In this document: positions 36,152 through 47,222 of the stretch, in pieces
Layout: each line of letters begins with the position of its first letter
Position numbering within the stretch: the first letter of the stretch is position 1
Assembly: GCA_910591455.2 (NCBI GenBank)
Contig: OU342804.1
Location: 2,304,718 to 2,368,717 of the forward strand
Direction of reading: 5' to 3'
DNA length: 64,000 nucleotides
Source of the DNA: Pholis gunnellus
Lineage: Eukaryota; Chordata; Actinopteri; Perciformes; Pholidae
Notes under the pieces: generated by a model
Seen by the model: only the letters and a program-made list of their open reading frames with translations
Told to the model about the DNA's origin: nothing
Databases searched by the model: none
Translations under genes and position numbers: made by a program

Positions 36152-36969
36152 CCAAGGCCTGATTCTGACTGACAGAACAATTTCTCCCACCTTCTTCATT
36201 TGGCAATCGACTTTGTAGTAAAATACACCACTCTCTCTCTCTCATTCTGCGCTGGTCTCAGACTAGTAACACACATACACAGCGCTAACACACACACACA
36301 GACATATACACACTTTGACTCACACAGAAAGATGCTTCTTTTTGTGAGTAGATCATATGCAGACACACACATGCGGGTAAATACACTTGGGAACAAGCGG
36401 ACGACACACACACATAAGTAGCCGGACAACTGCCACAACACTTACGGAGGTGTCCCAGTAAAACAGATGGAGGTCTTGGAAGGTGAAAGTTTATGTGACT
36501 CGCTGGGCTTATTAGAGGCACGGAGATCTAAAAGTAATTGGCTCCTTTTTACTTCCTCCTTCCTGTGGATTTACGAGCGTCTCCGCGAATGACTGGCAGC
36601 TTCTTTACTACGGTCAAACACTGAAGGATAAACTCGCCCTGCCGGAGTGTGTGAGAGTATTAGTAAGCGTTGTGTGTGTGTGTGCGTAAGTGTGCGTGTG
36701 TGTGGATGTTAACGTGCGGACAGAGGCGTGTGCGCATACAGCGACTCGCCGGGGACTGAAATCAACCTCGCAAATGTGACGTGAAGCTTGAGTACATTTG
36801 AGGCTGATGCAAAGTGCCAGTCAGCACTGTGTGCGGAGTGGCTTCTTCCACACACTCCCCGTCACCCAGAAGGCTCGGGGTGTGTGGGTATGTGTGCGGT
36901 GGAGGGTTCCTCCATCTAGTTTTCTGCCTGGGAAAACACTGCTTAGCCTATTAGCACTCCCTGTAATGC

Positions 36970-37032
<63 letters not shown>

Positions 37033-39389
37033 AGCCCCTTAATCGGCACAACGCGGCTGACAGACAAAGCGGGATGACCTCGTGGACACTTCACTTCCAG
37101 CGAGTTGGAGCGGCGACTGAGACGTGAGCGCTCCCGTCCTCCAGTCAATTATTCATTGATAACCTATTTATTTTCCCCCCCTGTGTCGGTCAGAATGGTA
37201 GAAATGTGCATAAATTCATCTTTAATTAATCCGCGCACACAAAGGTGCCACATAAACACACACGCTTGTGGTTCTTCTAACTAATGTTTTATGTTTAGAA
37301 GGCGGCAGATATATATATATTATTCATCGCTGATGTGGATGTTGGGATGGGGGGGGGAGCATCATTGGATATTACTGTGTCACATTACTGTCAAATGCAG
37401 AGGGACTTAAAGGGGCCAGTAAGCTTCATTAAAGGTGGCGACAGAAAGGGAAACAGTCAGGCGACGAGATGGGAATGGACTGACCGCAGAAGTAGAAACG
37501 TCTTCTCGAGCCCCTACGGCAGCTAAGGCTGAGGGGTGAGGGATGAGGGATTAAGGGTAATGCAACGATCAGATGGGCAATGCACGCGCCGACTGCAGAG
37601 CCCGTGATTCTCCTTCATTTGACGTGTCATCGAGGATGAGAAGAGACATCGGCGCAGAACGTGGAAATGGGTGAAAGCATAGCCGCGGACTCAGCTGGAT
37701 GTCGGACTAAAAGGCCACTCATGAAATATACAGCACGGTCACAATGTGACGACGTGAGCCGCAAAGTAAAAGTCTGGATTGAAGTGTTTAGGGCGTGAAT
37801 GATTGGATGACGGCAATCCTTTGTCTCTGCAAAGACTCCAGAGATGTCATTTTAAATATGACATCTTCCGGGTAAAACATTAAAATGCAGTACTAACCAA
37901 ATTACCGTACCAACTGCAGTCCCTGTACCAGTCACTCTGTTAATCATTCACAAATTATGGATTTTTACACCAGGATTATAGAAAACTACAGTGTTGAATT
38001 AGGGCCATTTAAGGTAAAAGAAAATCGAATAAATGTGGTTCCTTGAACATCTTGTTAATTTCTGAGTTTCTTTCTCATAAAGTTACCACTTTAGAACTTT
38101 TTTAGATTTTTTCTTAGAATATTACCCTACTTGTCTGGCTCCTTAGTTGTTCTTGGCCCTAATTAGCCAAAACATGATCTTACATATGTAACATGTCAAG
38201 CTCTCTTTGAACCATGGCTTTTTAGAGAGGTGTTTCAACACTTGATGAGGATTCTGATGGTCAAACATTTTATATCATTTTATATTTGTAATTCAAAAGC
38301 CATTAATCATCAGGACCTGAGGTTGAGATATTTTCTACAATTTACAAATGTCTCCAAGAAAAAAAAAAGATATATCTTTTCCATGTTTCCTTCATTAGCA
38401 GTGAATTCTGCTGTGCAGTGTCTTAAAGTTTGATATCAGTTATTCATAGAGGGGCAGAGCCGTACTCAGAGTGGCCTTTTGCTGAAATGCCACTACCATG
38501 TTAACCTATATATCTACACAATGATGAGTGGCTCCCCAATAAAATAATGGAAAAAGGCAGGGATCCATTATAAAGGCAAATGTTACCTTTGCATGAGAAT
38601 GGTGGTCTGATTGCTCCAGCCAGAAATATGAATTATGGTCGTACTGGAGGCTGCAGCTCTCTTGTGCATGTCGAGATCTGCACATCCTTGTAGTGTGTGT
38701 GTAATATCTCGCCTGTGTCAAAAAAAGGATCCGTGTTTGTGATTAAGTAGCACATTTGACGTGTAGAGATACTCTTATTATTTAACCTTTATTCATTTAG
38801 ATTTTCCAGTGCTCACCCTACGTCAAATTCCAAAGTTAAACTACGTTTATGGCTATGGAAGCTGTCATTTACAGTCTATTTCTGTGGTTTTCAACTGAAG
38901 CTTTGGTACTGTGCAAAGCAGCAGCAGAGCAGCAGGAACAGTGTTACTCTTTCACATCCTCTTCTCCCCATTTTCTCAGCCTGTTTGGGATTTTCAAGTG
39001 TAAGACCTCGCAGTCCACTGTTTTGGCCACCGCAAGGCCTAAAAAGTGATTTTACATGATTAATCATCACTCAGTGTGAGGATGCATAGTCCATTAATAT
39101 GTCAGAGGTCAGGATCAGTTTGTAATAGCATATATCTACACCATAAGTCAATGCTTAATAACACTTATGCTGTGTTCATATTTGCTGATACCAGGGTTTG
39201 AACCTAAATCATCCCGTTAAGGGGCTGCATTTAATCACATTATGCATTCTGCAGTATTTTTGTTTCAATATCTTACAGGCGCGGATGCTTTACTTTACAG
39301 TAAACGTATGAAGACAATTGTACTTGAAAGTTGAATCTTAATGCAGCACACCTTTAAATCTTACTCATGTTCCTTTTGGAAGAAATGCA
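36151..39389. other. Non-coding stretch with CT array; candidate conserved element 37140-37260
   Basis: Apart from the CT array at 36972-37031, the sequence is mostly unique. The block at 37140-37260 (CAATTATTCATTGATAACC, CATCTTTAATTAATCC) is a candidate conserved element. Short AT tracts lie at 37311-37322. No gene is seen; frames at 38849-39049 and elsewhere are short. Confidence 0.45.
36972..37031. repeat. (CT)n microsatellite, about 30 units
   Basis: Perfect CT array. Confidence 0.96.
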
Positions 39390-39685
39390 TCGACATGTTC
39401 TCAGGCCGTGTCGCCACACACTGATGCTTTGACCGACCCCCCGGCACCACCGTCCAACGCGCTGGGCGGGCCAGCACACGGTCTCAGTAGACGTGTGGTT
39501 AACGTTGAGAAATCGAACAAAAACGCCGTGGTTGGGCTTAAAGTAACGTACGTAAAACACGTCACACAAATCACTTCAACATAACTCTGACACTTTGGGA
39601 CATGAACACTGCTCACTTTCTCTGAGCGTCTGATAATGACGCGGATGGGTTTACTTGAAAGCCCGGTGCGTCTCATACAGATTTC
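39390..39685 (+). mobile_element. Family A DNA transposon, short internally deleted copy
   Basis: The left terminal repeat is recognisable as CGACATGTTCTCAGGC followed by ACTGATGCTTTGACC. The core is compressed: GTGGTTAACG, CGTGGTTGGGCTTAAAGTAA near 39527, CTTTGGGACATGAACAC near 39592 and GGATGGGTTTACTTGAAAGC with GGTGCGTCTCATACAG near 39665. It ends before the right terminal repeat. Confidence 0.65.
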
Positions 39686-39894
39686 ATCTCTCCGTCCAAT
39701 ATGTTTCCGCATGTTTGTTTCTGTTTTGGTACAGTGGCAAGATGACGTCCTTTGTATTTAGTCAAATTTAGTTAAGGGTTAAGTCATTCCATGTGTGTAA
39801 TCTATTTTTCAAATCTCAGTACAGTCTTTTTTCCGAGCTTTACAGACAGGTTTTGGTTACTTTACCCACTGCAGCTTGAAATATATTGACTTCT

Positions 39895-39896
<2 letters not shown>

Positions 39897-39948
<52 letters not shown>
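39897..39948. repeat. (AGT)17 trinucleotide microsatellite
   Basis: Perfect AGT units, followed by a variant ACTAGTAGT. Confidence 0.96.
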
Positions 39949-40097
39949 CTAGTAGTACGTTCTCTCTTACTTATTCAGGGGCTGCTGGGTAACAGAGGGC
40001 AGCAACCTTGAGATATATCGTCTTACTCCAGCTAAACGATGGAAACAATAAGGAAACAGCAGAAAAGAGCTTGTACTATTCCTCATGTGTGTGCTTA

Positions 40098-40098
<1 letters not shown>

Positions 40099-40149
<51 letters not shown>
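40099..40149. repeat. (CA)n microsatellite
   Basis: Perfect CA array of about 25 units, the first of two in the same orientation about 130 bp apart. Confidence 0.96.
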
Positions 40150-40152
<3 letters not shown>

Positions 40153-40279
40153 AACCATTTCTAAGACAATATACACAAAACGCCTCAGGCTGTTGTCACA
40201 AACACAGACATGCTCCCAGGCACATACAACACATGCAGGCTTTCTGTCTCTTGCAAGCTCACACAGTAAAACAAGAAAC

Positions 40280-40333
<54 letters not shown>
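40280..40333. repeat. (CA)n microsatellite
   Basis: Perfect CA array of about 27 units, partner of 40099-40149. The long histidine-threonine frames that join them are artefacts. Confidence 0.96.
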
Positions 40334-40335
<2 letters not shown>

Positions 40336-41879
40336 GAGAAAATGTGGTCTTCTATTCTGCCAACAGGAGGAAGAAGAAGAAAATATTTGGGATAAGTTAC
40401 CATACTTAATATATTGTGTATGTGACCAGTCATGGGATGTTTCCTTTTGTTTTTCCTTTCTTTTCCTTCTCCTCCCTCCTCCATCAAACTGCTCTCCACT
40501 TCCCTCCCCTTTTTTTTTATTCACCTCTCTTCTCCACCACTGACAGTGTCACTTTATCAGCGTATCTGCAACGCTCCTTAATTCAAGGCCAGGCCGGGCT
40601 GTCACCCTCGGCTCCCCGTGTCACCGTCACATCTAGACAGACACACGTTGGAGGACACTGGGACCTGTCCATCCACAGAGAGAGAGAGGGAGATAGAGAG
40701 ACTTAGAGAGGGAAGAGGGGAGAATGGCTTATCAGTGCAACCTCGCTGGTGAATTAGTAGACCCTTGAGTGATAAGGAGAGGCAGGCCAGCAGACACACT
40801 GAGGGAAAAGAAAGGAGATAGGAGTGGGGAAAAAACAGGAGGAGGAAGTGATGCGGTGACTGTTGTCGCACGTCAGTCTGTCACTCTGTCCTTCTCAGGC
40901 TGCGTTCCCACTGAGGCTCAAAGCTCAACGCATTCTTTTCTTTCAGGAAAAAGAAGTCCGATTTTAAAATGGCGCTAATGGATGGGAAGTTCCCTGAAGT
41001 TGCAGCTTATCATTTGTGTTGTGAAACAGCAACAGTAGTTGCTTCAGATTTCAAAACCACTGCTCACAAGTGCCTCAAAATCGTAGTTAAGTACAGTACT
41101 TGATTGAGTGGACTTGGTTTCTTTACATCACTAGAATTCAGGGTTTATGTTGTTAAAAATATGTCAATAGTATTGACAACTGAGGGAACCGGAAACATTA
41201 TTGACATTCCAGCAGCTACTCTAAGTCGGAGTAACGCACTGTGCAATGTACTCAATGAAGAAACATGATTCCTCCGTGTACTTCAGTTGATTCGTGGGTT
41301 TTTGTGAGCAAAACGCCACCCCGTGATGACACCCTTCAATTGACTGAATGGGCGTGTTTACAATGGAATCCAGACACACCCTGTCAGGAAACAGGAGGGG
41401 CTCTCTCAGCGGCTGGAATTTGGCTGGGAAGTGACTGGCAACCAGAAAGAACTCGGATGGAAGGAGAAATTCTGGTTTGCTGCATCTGTAATTCCAAGGA
41501 GCTCTGGTCTTGTTTTTTTTAATCAGTGTGGGTGTGGAGGACTATGAAGGTGTTTTAAATCTGAACGCAAAGCAAATTCTGGGTGAGTAAATAGAGGGTG
41601 GACAAACGGTCGGATTCATGTGAATAATGCAAGGCACAAATATCTATTCATTTTGCATGGGAAACTTTGTTTAACATCTGGCCTCGTTTAGCTTCCTCAT
41701 TTATGATTCAGTCTCTGAAATCCTCTCACCTAACTGTTACATTTTGGGAATACATTCCTTCCTCAGCAAAGCTCTCAAGAATATTGTCGATTGCCCTGCG
41801 ACTCCATTACCATACCATCTGACGAAGTCTCTGTGAGCTCCATTTTGGCTGAACCCAATCTCATCATAATGTGTTTGCT

Positions 41880-42240
41880 CCTCATCGTCATTCCCAACTC
41901 GTCACATATGGATGCTTGGTCAATATGTCACGATGTAACACACTGGGTGCTGCTTGACGTCACTTAGGTTTAGCCAACAAAACTACTTGGGCTAAGTTTG
42001 GTAAAAGATTATCGGGTTAAAATAAATATGTCATCTTCGTAACTTCAGTTTGTAATTTAAAGCACGTTACGGACTTTTTATTTCACAAGGGACATGAACA
42101 GCGGTCTCCTGGGTGTAAGTCCTAAATTAGGTCTGCTCTGCCACGAATGGATTTATATTGGAATTATTTGAAAGCCTGGAGTATCTAATACAGAAGCTAA
42201 AGGCTGCCTTGTGCGTTGATATGAGACTCTGATGGGCCGG
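41880..42240 (+). mobile_element. Family A DNA transposon, left terminal repeat plus core
   Basis: The left end is seen as CATTCCCAACTCGTCAC then GGATGCTTGGTCA at about 41890-41922. The core follows: TTAGGTTTAGCCAACAAAAC near 41966, ACTACTTGGG, GTAAAAGATTATC, GGGACATGAACAGCGGTCTC near 42090 and GAAAGCCTGGAGTATC near 42170. The right terminal repeat is not recognisable. Confidence 0.7.
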
Positions 42241-43679
42241 ACAAAACAACGTTATCTGACGCCCTGAATAAGACCGGGCTGGACGTACAGCGTGGACCTG
42301 GCCTAGGTCTACTTCCTTTTACTTTCTTTTGATTTCAGCATATCTTTGTAAAAATAATATTCATTAAAACCCCTAATGTGGACTAATGTTGGAAAATAGC
42401 ATAGAGTAAAACATTTATACATTTGCTGCTTGTAAAATTAATGTCACTTCACAATTCATCAGCATGAATTTTTCCATACAGTACTTTGTCAAAATGGGGA
42501 TGTCTACATGCATTATCATTAACCGTGTGGGATTTCAGCGCAATGATGCCGAGGGCCTGTTGTTACTGGATCCGATTGCTTGTGAATTTATCTATTTCTC
42601 TCAATCATCAGGGCAGACTTTTGCCCCTATCTTCTGTGTGGCATAAGATATCAAACATCAGAGCTTTTCTTTATCCACTTCCCTTCTCTTCCCATCCCCA
42701 TCACCAAGACTCTTTAACATCATCCTGTCTTCATCATTAACTGCCAAGCGTCAGTCTCTCAGCCGCCCCACAACACTTGTGTGATGCACATTGGGACGGA
42801 TATCCACTTTTGGCTGAGAGAGGCGTGCAGTCAGCTTCGATTGACCCCGGCTGCGGATGAAGCGCTCTTGACGTGAATCAGCCCTGTCAGCTCCTGTGAA
42901 GGCTGCCTGTCTCATCGGCCCGTCTCCTCACCGCTGACATGATATGATGGGAGATGATACCGAACAACGACACGTTGGCTCTCAGATGTTAGCGGGGGGC
43001 CCCAGGGCGTCAAAGACCCTGACAGATGCCACTTTATAGCTTTAATCCCAAGGTTTTAAAATGGCACTTGATACAAATTGAGGTTGGCTTTGTCTGTTGC
43101 AGAGGAAGGAAATAAAACCAGGAAAGTTTTTACTCTTTGCGGTATAAGGTTGAGCGTTAGCCTCTAAGCTGGATGTGAGATGAAGGCAACGCTTGCTGTA
43201 ATTTTGAGACACATTAAAAGGTGTTGCTGGATCATTGCCAGTAAACATGTTAACTGACATCTATACAAGCGGTTCAATATGAGTATTTGAAAGCCTGCAC
43301 TTTATGATAATTTATTGTGAGTGTTCTTTCTCTTGTATCCTTTACTTTGAAGCCTCGGCCATTTACAGGCTTTTAGCAGCTCTACTCAATGTATGAGCTT
43401 GGAATGCCATTTATTGTCAGGTGGGCTACTCAGATTCATACTTGTATTTGTGCTAGCACTGTGTATGAATAAATATCACGCAATGTAAAATAATCGACAA
43501 ATGGCACATATCTGTATGTGTCTGGAAAGAAGAAAGTATCAGTGTTCCAGGTATAGAAGAACCATGTTGATGGGGCATTCCTTTGTTATAGCCTTTTGTA
43601 ATATCAAGGAAATTGTAATTGGGTTGTAGGTCTATCGAGAGCTCTCCCAGATCGTACTGTAAGCCAATACCAAAGACTT
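42241..43679. other. Non-coding stretch; candidate conserved element 42770-43060
   Basis: No gene is seen. The block at 42770-43060 (GATATCCAC, ACATGATATGATGG, TAGCTTTAATCCC) is repeat-free and could be conserved. Frames at 42464-42740 have no recognised domain. Confidence 0.42.
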
Positions 43680-43850
43680 TCCATAATTCGGAAACCCCAT
43701 ATTTTGGAAAAATGTGCCATTCGACAAAAAGCTGGAAGATCGTGAAGGTCTGATGACGTCATTCTGCAGAATAATTTGGCATGTGCGCTTCTGTTTGTTG
43801 CAGGGAGACTGTGTATTTTGGTAAAAATGTTTAACTGCCAGTCACCTCAT
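43680..43850 (+). mobile_element. Foldback family D, partial copy
   Basis: CATAATTCGGAAACCCC and TTTTGGAAAAATGTGCC (left-arm remnants) precede TGATGACGTCATTC, GGCATGTGCGCTTCTG, TTTGTTG and GTGTATTTTGG. These correspond to the centre and the beginning of the right arm of 46805-47222. Confidence 0.5.
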
Positions 43851-45185
43851 CCTGATGCCTGGGTGTCAAATAAAATAAAAAGTGTTCTTTAACTTCACTC
43901 AATATTCATAGATCAGGAACATAGGCCTATGTCTGTTTCAATGCTTATGCCCCATATGCCTTGAAATCATGGCCACCACCATGTTTTTAAATCACACATT
44001 TGGAAAGTCAAAACACTTTAATACTGACCAGAATATGAGATTTTGTTAGATATATTTTGGTAGCAAAATCAATTTTCTTAAACTTTTGTTTAGGCTTGGG
44101 CAGCTCTTGATGAAGGTTAGTGAAAGTTCATGGTCTTGGTTTAACACAGAGGGGTGACATATAGGACGAGACATGTTTATCACAGTTTAATCAAAACCAC
44201 CACCTTTTGCTGCCTAAACCAAACCAAACGCAGGACTCAGTTTTGTGTGACCAACATCTACCCTTACCACCTTCCTACAACGCTCATTTACCGGAAAATG
44301 CGTTGCCTGTGAGCGTAATCCAGGCAGTGATTATGTTTGTCATAAGGATGCTATTACGAGCATAGATTAGCAGCCCTTAAGCATTATTTCCAAGAGACAG
44401 GGAAATAAAAGTTTTCCTGAGTAAATGTTCTTTTGAAATGGTACATTTATACGCAAACATCCTGTTCTATATTTAAAAATAAATAAGGTATACCACCAAC
44501 TTTTTCTTTATAACTCTTGAGCCATAAATCTCAGCAAAGACAATTCGAGCAGACAAAACTTTTGTATCTGCTTCGTTGCATCTGCAACACATTCCTGCAC
44601 ATCTGTTGCAGTTGACAAACTATTTGAATTCTGACTCAGGGATGGAGGTTGGAGGTGGGGGGGTTAACGGATTACCATCAGGCCTACAAATCTGCCAAAT
44701 GCAAGCCATGTGATAAATGCACATTAGAGTACATGATTGCGCCATAATTACAAAAAAAACAAGGGCTAAAATCAAATTTCAACTGCATCATAATACATGT
44801 CGATTGTGATACCAATATTCTCCATTTCCATTAAATTCTTGCAATGGACAATGCACATTTAATTAATTACATTGAACCTTCATTACTTTGAAGACAGCTC
44901 CTGTTGAAATTTTAAGGATTATGATAAATTGAGTTTACCAGAGACAAAGATGAGTTTATGTGCTGGTGTGACACTGGAGAGCATCTGTAATGCTTGTGCC
45001 CTTGAATGTGGTTCTGTAACGAGGAAGTCCCTTTCTGGATTGTGTGCGTCAACACAATCTAAAGTTTCCAGACATCTTTGACATTACCACATCCTGAATC
45101 AAGTGTGAGTATATTTGCCAGGAATGTAGGTTCAATTTGAATATAATGGGAGTATTGATTCAAGACCTAACACCCTCAAATGCAT

Positions 45186-45238
<53 letters not shown>

Positions 45239-45739
45239 CGCACATTATAGCTTTTCTTCATGTGGCTAACCACACAGTCCAGTTACTGAAACCCTGACCT
45301 TTAACCAGACAAAGCAGGTCATTTAGAAGAGTAACGGACACAGAGTTTTCAACATTAAGGGCAATACTATACTCTTTGCATTTTAAAGTTACGGTTTGAA
45401 AATGTTTAAAATACTTATCTGGTGAAGTAATATAATACAGGCTTTTGCAAAGCTCGTTGGCCATCACCAAAACATCAGTCACTGCCTCTCACCCTGTACT
45501 ATATCGCTAGTGATGTCGAAAGTGATACTTCACTGTTTCGAAAAGGCCTTCTCACAGATGGCCAATAAAAATGATGGATGTCGAAAGGGGGTTTCATAGA
45601 GGGGTGGGAGGTGCACACACTGTTCCAGAGTTTTTGTGTGCGTGTGTATGTGTGTGGTTCCAAATGTGATTTCTATCAGAAGAACATGTGAGATATTTTG
45701 AATCGTGTTGTATGCACTTTGCTATTAACACTTAAGTGT
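43851..45739. other. Non-coding stretch with CA array
   Basis: A CA array with CG variants runs 45186-45241. AT-rich unique sequence lies at 44680-44920 (CACATTTAATTAATTAC). A very weak family A-like block is at 44200-44230. No gene is seen. Confidence 0.45.
45186..45241. repeat. (CA)n microsatellite
   Basis: CA units with CGCA variants at the 3' side. Confidence 0.95.
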
Positions 45740-45747
45740 ATTGTATC
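45740..45747. repeat. Left 8-bp target-site duplication of small hAT-type MITE
   Basis: ATTGTATC, repeated exactly at 46050-46057. Confidence 0.8.
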
Positions 45748-46049
45748 TAGGGCTGTGATTAATCCATTAGTCAATAAACAGGAAATAAAAAGGCAAGAAT
45801 TTTGATAAATCAATTGATTGTTGGTGTCTTTTCAAACTAAAATTGCCAAAATTATATTGCCAGCTTCTCCAATGGGAATATTTGTCTTCAACCACTGTGA
45901 GTTGGATTTCTTTTATTCTTTTGACGGTCCATTGGACAAAACAGGATGTTTGAAAACTACACCTGGGACTCTGGAAACTATGGGATAAATCAGTTTCTCG
46001 AGTGACAAATCATGTGCAATATTGAAAAAAATGATAAGTTACAGCCCTT
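45748..46049 (+). mobile_element. hAT-type MITE, 302 bp, complete
   Basis: The element starts TAGGGCTGTGATTAATC and ends ATAAGTTACAGCCCTT, so the terminal inverted repeats share AGGGCTGT with further looser matches. The exact 8-bp direct repeat ATTGTATC lies on both sides. The interior has GACAAAACAGGATGTTTG and GATAAATCAATTGATTG. MITEs that begin TAGGGCTG and have hAT-type duplications are widespread in fishes. It has no coding capacity. Confidence 0.82.
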
Positions 46050-46057
46050 ATTGTATC
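46050..46057. repeat. Right 8-bp target-site duplication of small hAT-type MITE
   Basis: ATTGTATC, the exact partner of 45740-45747. Confidence 0.8.
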
Positions 46058-46090
46058 AAAGTGTATTGATGTTCCAAAATGTTCCATTAT

Positions 46091-46168
46091 GTTAGCATTT
46101 ACCTCAAAGCACTGCCGTGCACGAGTACAGGTTCACAGAGCCGCCTGCATGGCTGTAGAGTAGTCTCG
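46091..46168 (-). mobile_element. Fragment of the retroposon-like repeat seen at 32741
   Basis: On the minus strand it reads CTACAGCCATGC, then CTCTGTGAACCTGTAC and GTGCTTTGAGGTAAATGC. These match the 5' blocks of 32741-33065, including its GTGCTTTGAGCTAAATGC. Confidence 0.6.
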
Positions 46169-46409
46169 TTCAATCTGTTTTCAATGTACGTAAATGCCAA
46201 AAACCTGGACACCATGTGTCCAGTCGATACAAAAACAGCTCAGACAAAGCTGTGAAGCCTTGGAAGCCTGGAAGTGTGCACATTCATTAATGTTTTGAGG
46301 ACAACATTTGACCGAACAAAATCGAAATAGGCATACAGATGAAAGCCAATTCAAATCAATGGCAGGACCACAATTATCCAGAGCACTTCACTAATGACTT
46401 GGTGGACTG

Positions 46410-46740
46410 GATCAACACATCCTCACTCTCAACTCGTCAAACAACGCTGCTTGGTCAGTGCCCCTTGGAAGATCAACGCAGTAAGTACCCCTCTATGGGT
46501 AGTTTTTAACATGTTAGGACGGTGTGTATATGCATGTTACAGTACATGCAGTGTCTCCTATTCAAATAAACTTGTTTTCACAGGAAGTTACATTTAGGCA
46601 ACACAACCAATTCTTTAGGTGAAGAAACGATCATGGTTTATGGTAACTTCACTGACTAACTAACTAATGTAACTACCGTGTGATGAACTCACATAACTAG
46701 TGAGTCACATGACTAATGTGACACAAATAAACATGACTAT
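46410..46740 (+). mobile_element. Family A DNA transposon, left terminal repeat plus partial core
   Basis: The left terminal repeat is CAACACATCCTCACTCTC and then AACTCGTCAAAC and GCTTGGTCAGTGCC (46411-46464). The core TTTAGGCAACACAACC lies near 46592, followed by GAAGAAACGATCATGG. The right portion has ACTAACTAACTAATG and GAGTCACATGAC near 46700, related to the E-box block at 504-562. Confidence 0.68.
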
Positions 46741-46804
46741 TTAGGTCAATGTCTACTTTTAGCTCCACAAGTATCACCAATGGTTAATAGTCTTGTGCTT
46801 GTTT

Positions 46805-47222
46805 TTCCAATGGTCCAAATGTCATATTGAACTGAAAGCCCATTTGTCTGACAGCCCATTGCCCATTGTTCAGAAGGCCCATTGCTCCAAAAATGTAAAC
46901 GCACATGACTAATCGGTATAAAAATGTCATTATTGGACCTTCCAGTTTGTCATATTTTTTAGCGAGGGCATGACCCGCCCTTCCCTGCCTCAAAACTAAT
47001 CTCATAAACCAACCCAATCAACGAGTAATAAGAGGCAGAGTGGTGGGTCTTGCACCTCGATGTCAAGGTGCATTGACATCATTGTGTATTTTAATTAGCC
47101 CTGTACTTCTGTTTGTGGACGGGAGATTCTGCATTTTGGAGCAATGGGACTTCGGAACAATAGGCGTTGGTTTTCAGGATAACGGGATGTTGGACAAATG
47201 GACTTTCAGTCCAATGAGACAT
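46805..47222. mobile_element. Foldback element, family D, with about 90-bp inverted arms
   Basis: The left arm at 46805-46894 is the inverted copy of the right arm at 47131-47222. Shared in register are CATTTTGGAGCAATGGG, CTTCGGAACAAT, TTGGACAAATGG and CTTTCAGTCCAATGAGAC (right-arm spelling). The arms are built of short diverged subunits of about 17 bp around the motif ACAATGGG. The spacer of about 236 bp is shared with 21240-21430 and 43680-43850. Long arms made of subrepeats are typical of foldback elements. No transposase is seen, and I did not find a clear target duplication. Confidence 0.68.

Larger units (their letters stand above)
39686..41879. other. Non-coding stretch with AGT array and paired CA arrays
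   Basis: Besides the arrays listed separately, a short block at about 40540-40620 (TTATCAGCG, CTTAATTCAAGG) may be conserved. A good acceptor-like tract ends at 40946 and is followed by an ATG in a short open frame to 41103, but there is no second exon to support it. The segment 41085-41133 (AAGTACAGTACTTGATTGAG) resembles the end of a common fish hAT-type MITE. Confidence 0.45.

Noticed and set aside
39967..40543. Overlapping long frames on both strands (185 and 152 codons)
   Set aside because: Both run through the two CA arrays at 40099-40149 and 40280-40333, which keep frames open artificially.
40930..41103. Acceptor-like CTTTCAG followed by AAAATGGCG and a short frame to 41103
   Set aside because: Only about 43 codons, no partner exon, and the end overlaps a probable MITE fragment.
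44070..44290. Possible further family A copy (GCTGCCTAAACCAAACC block)
   Set aside because: Only one short block resembles the family core and the rest cannot be aligned by eye.
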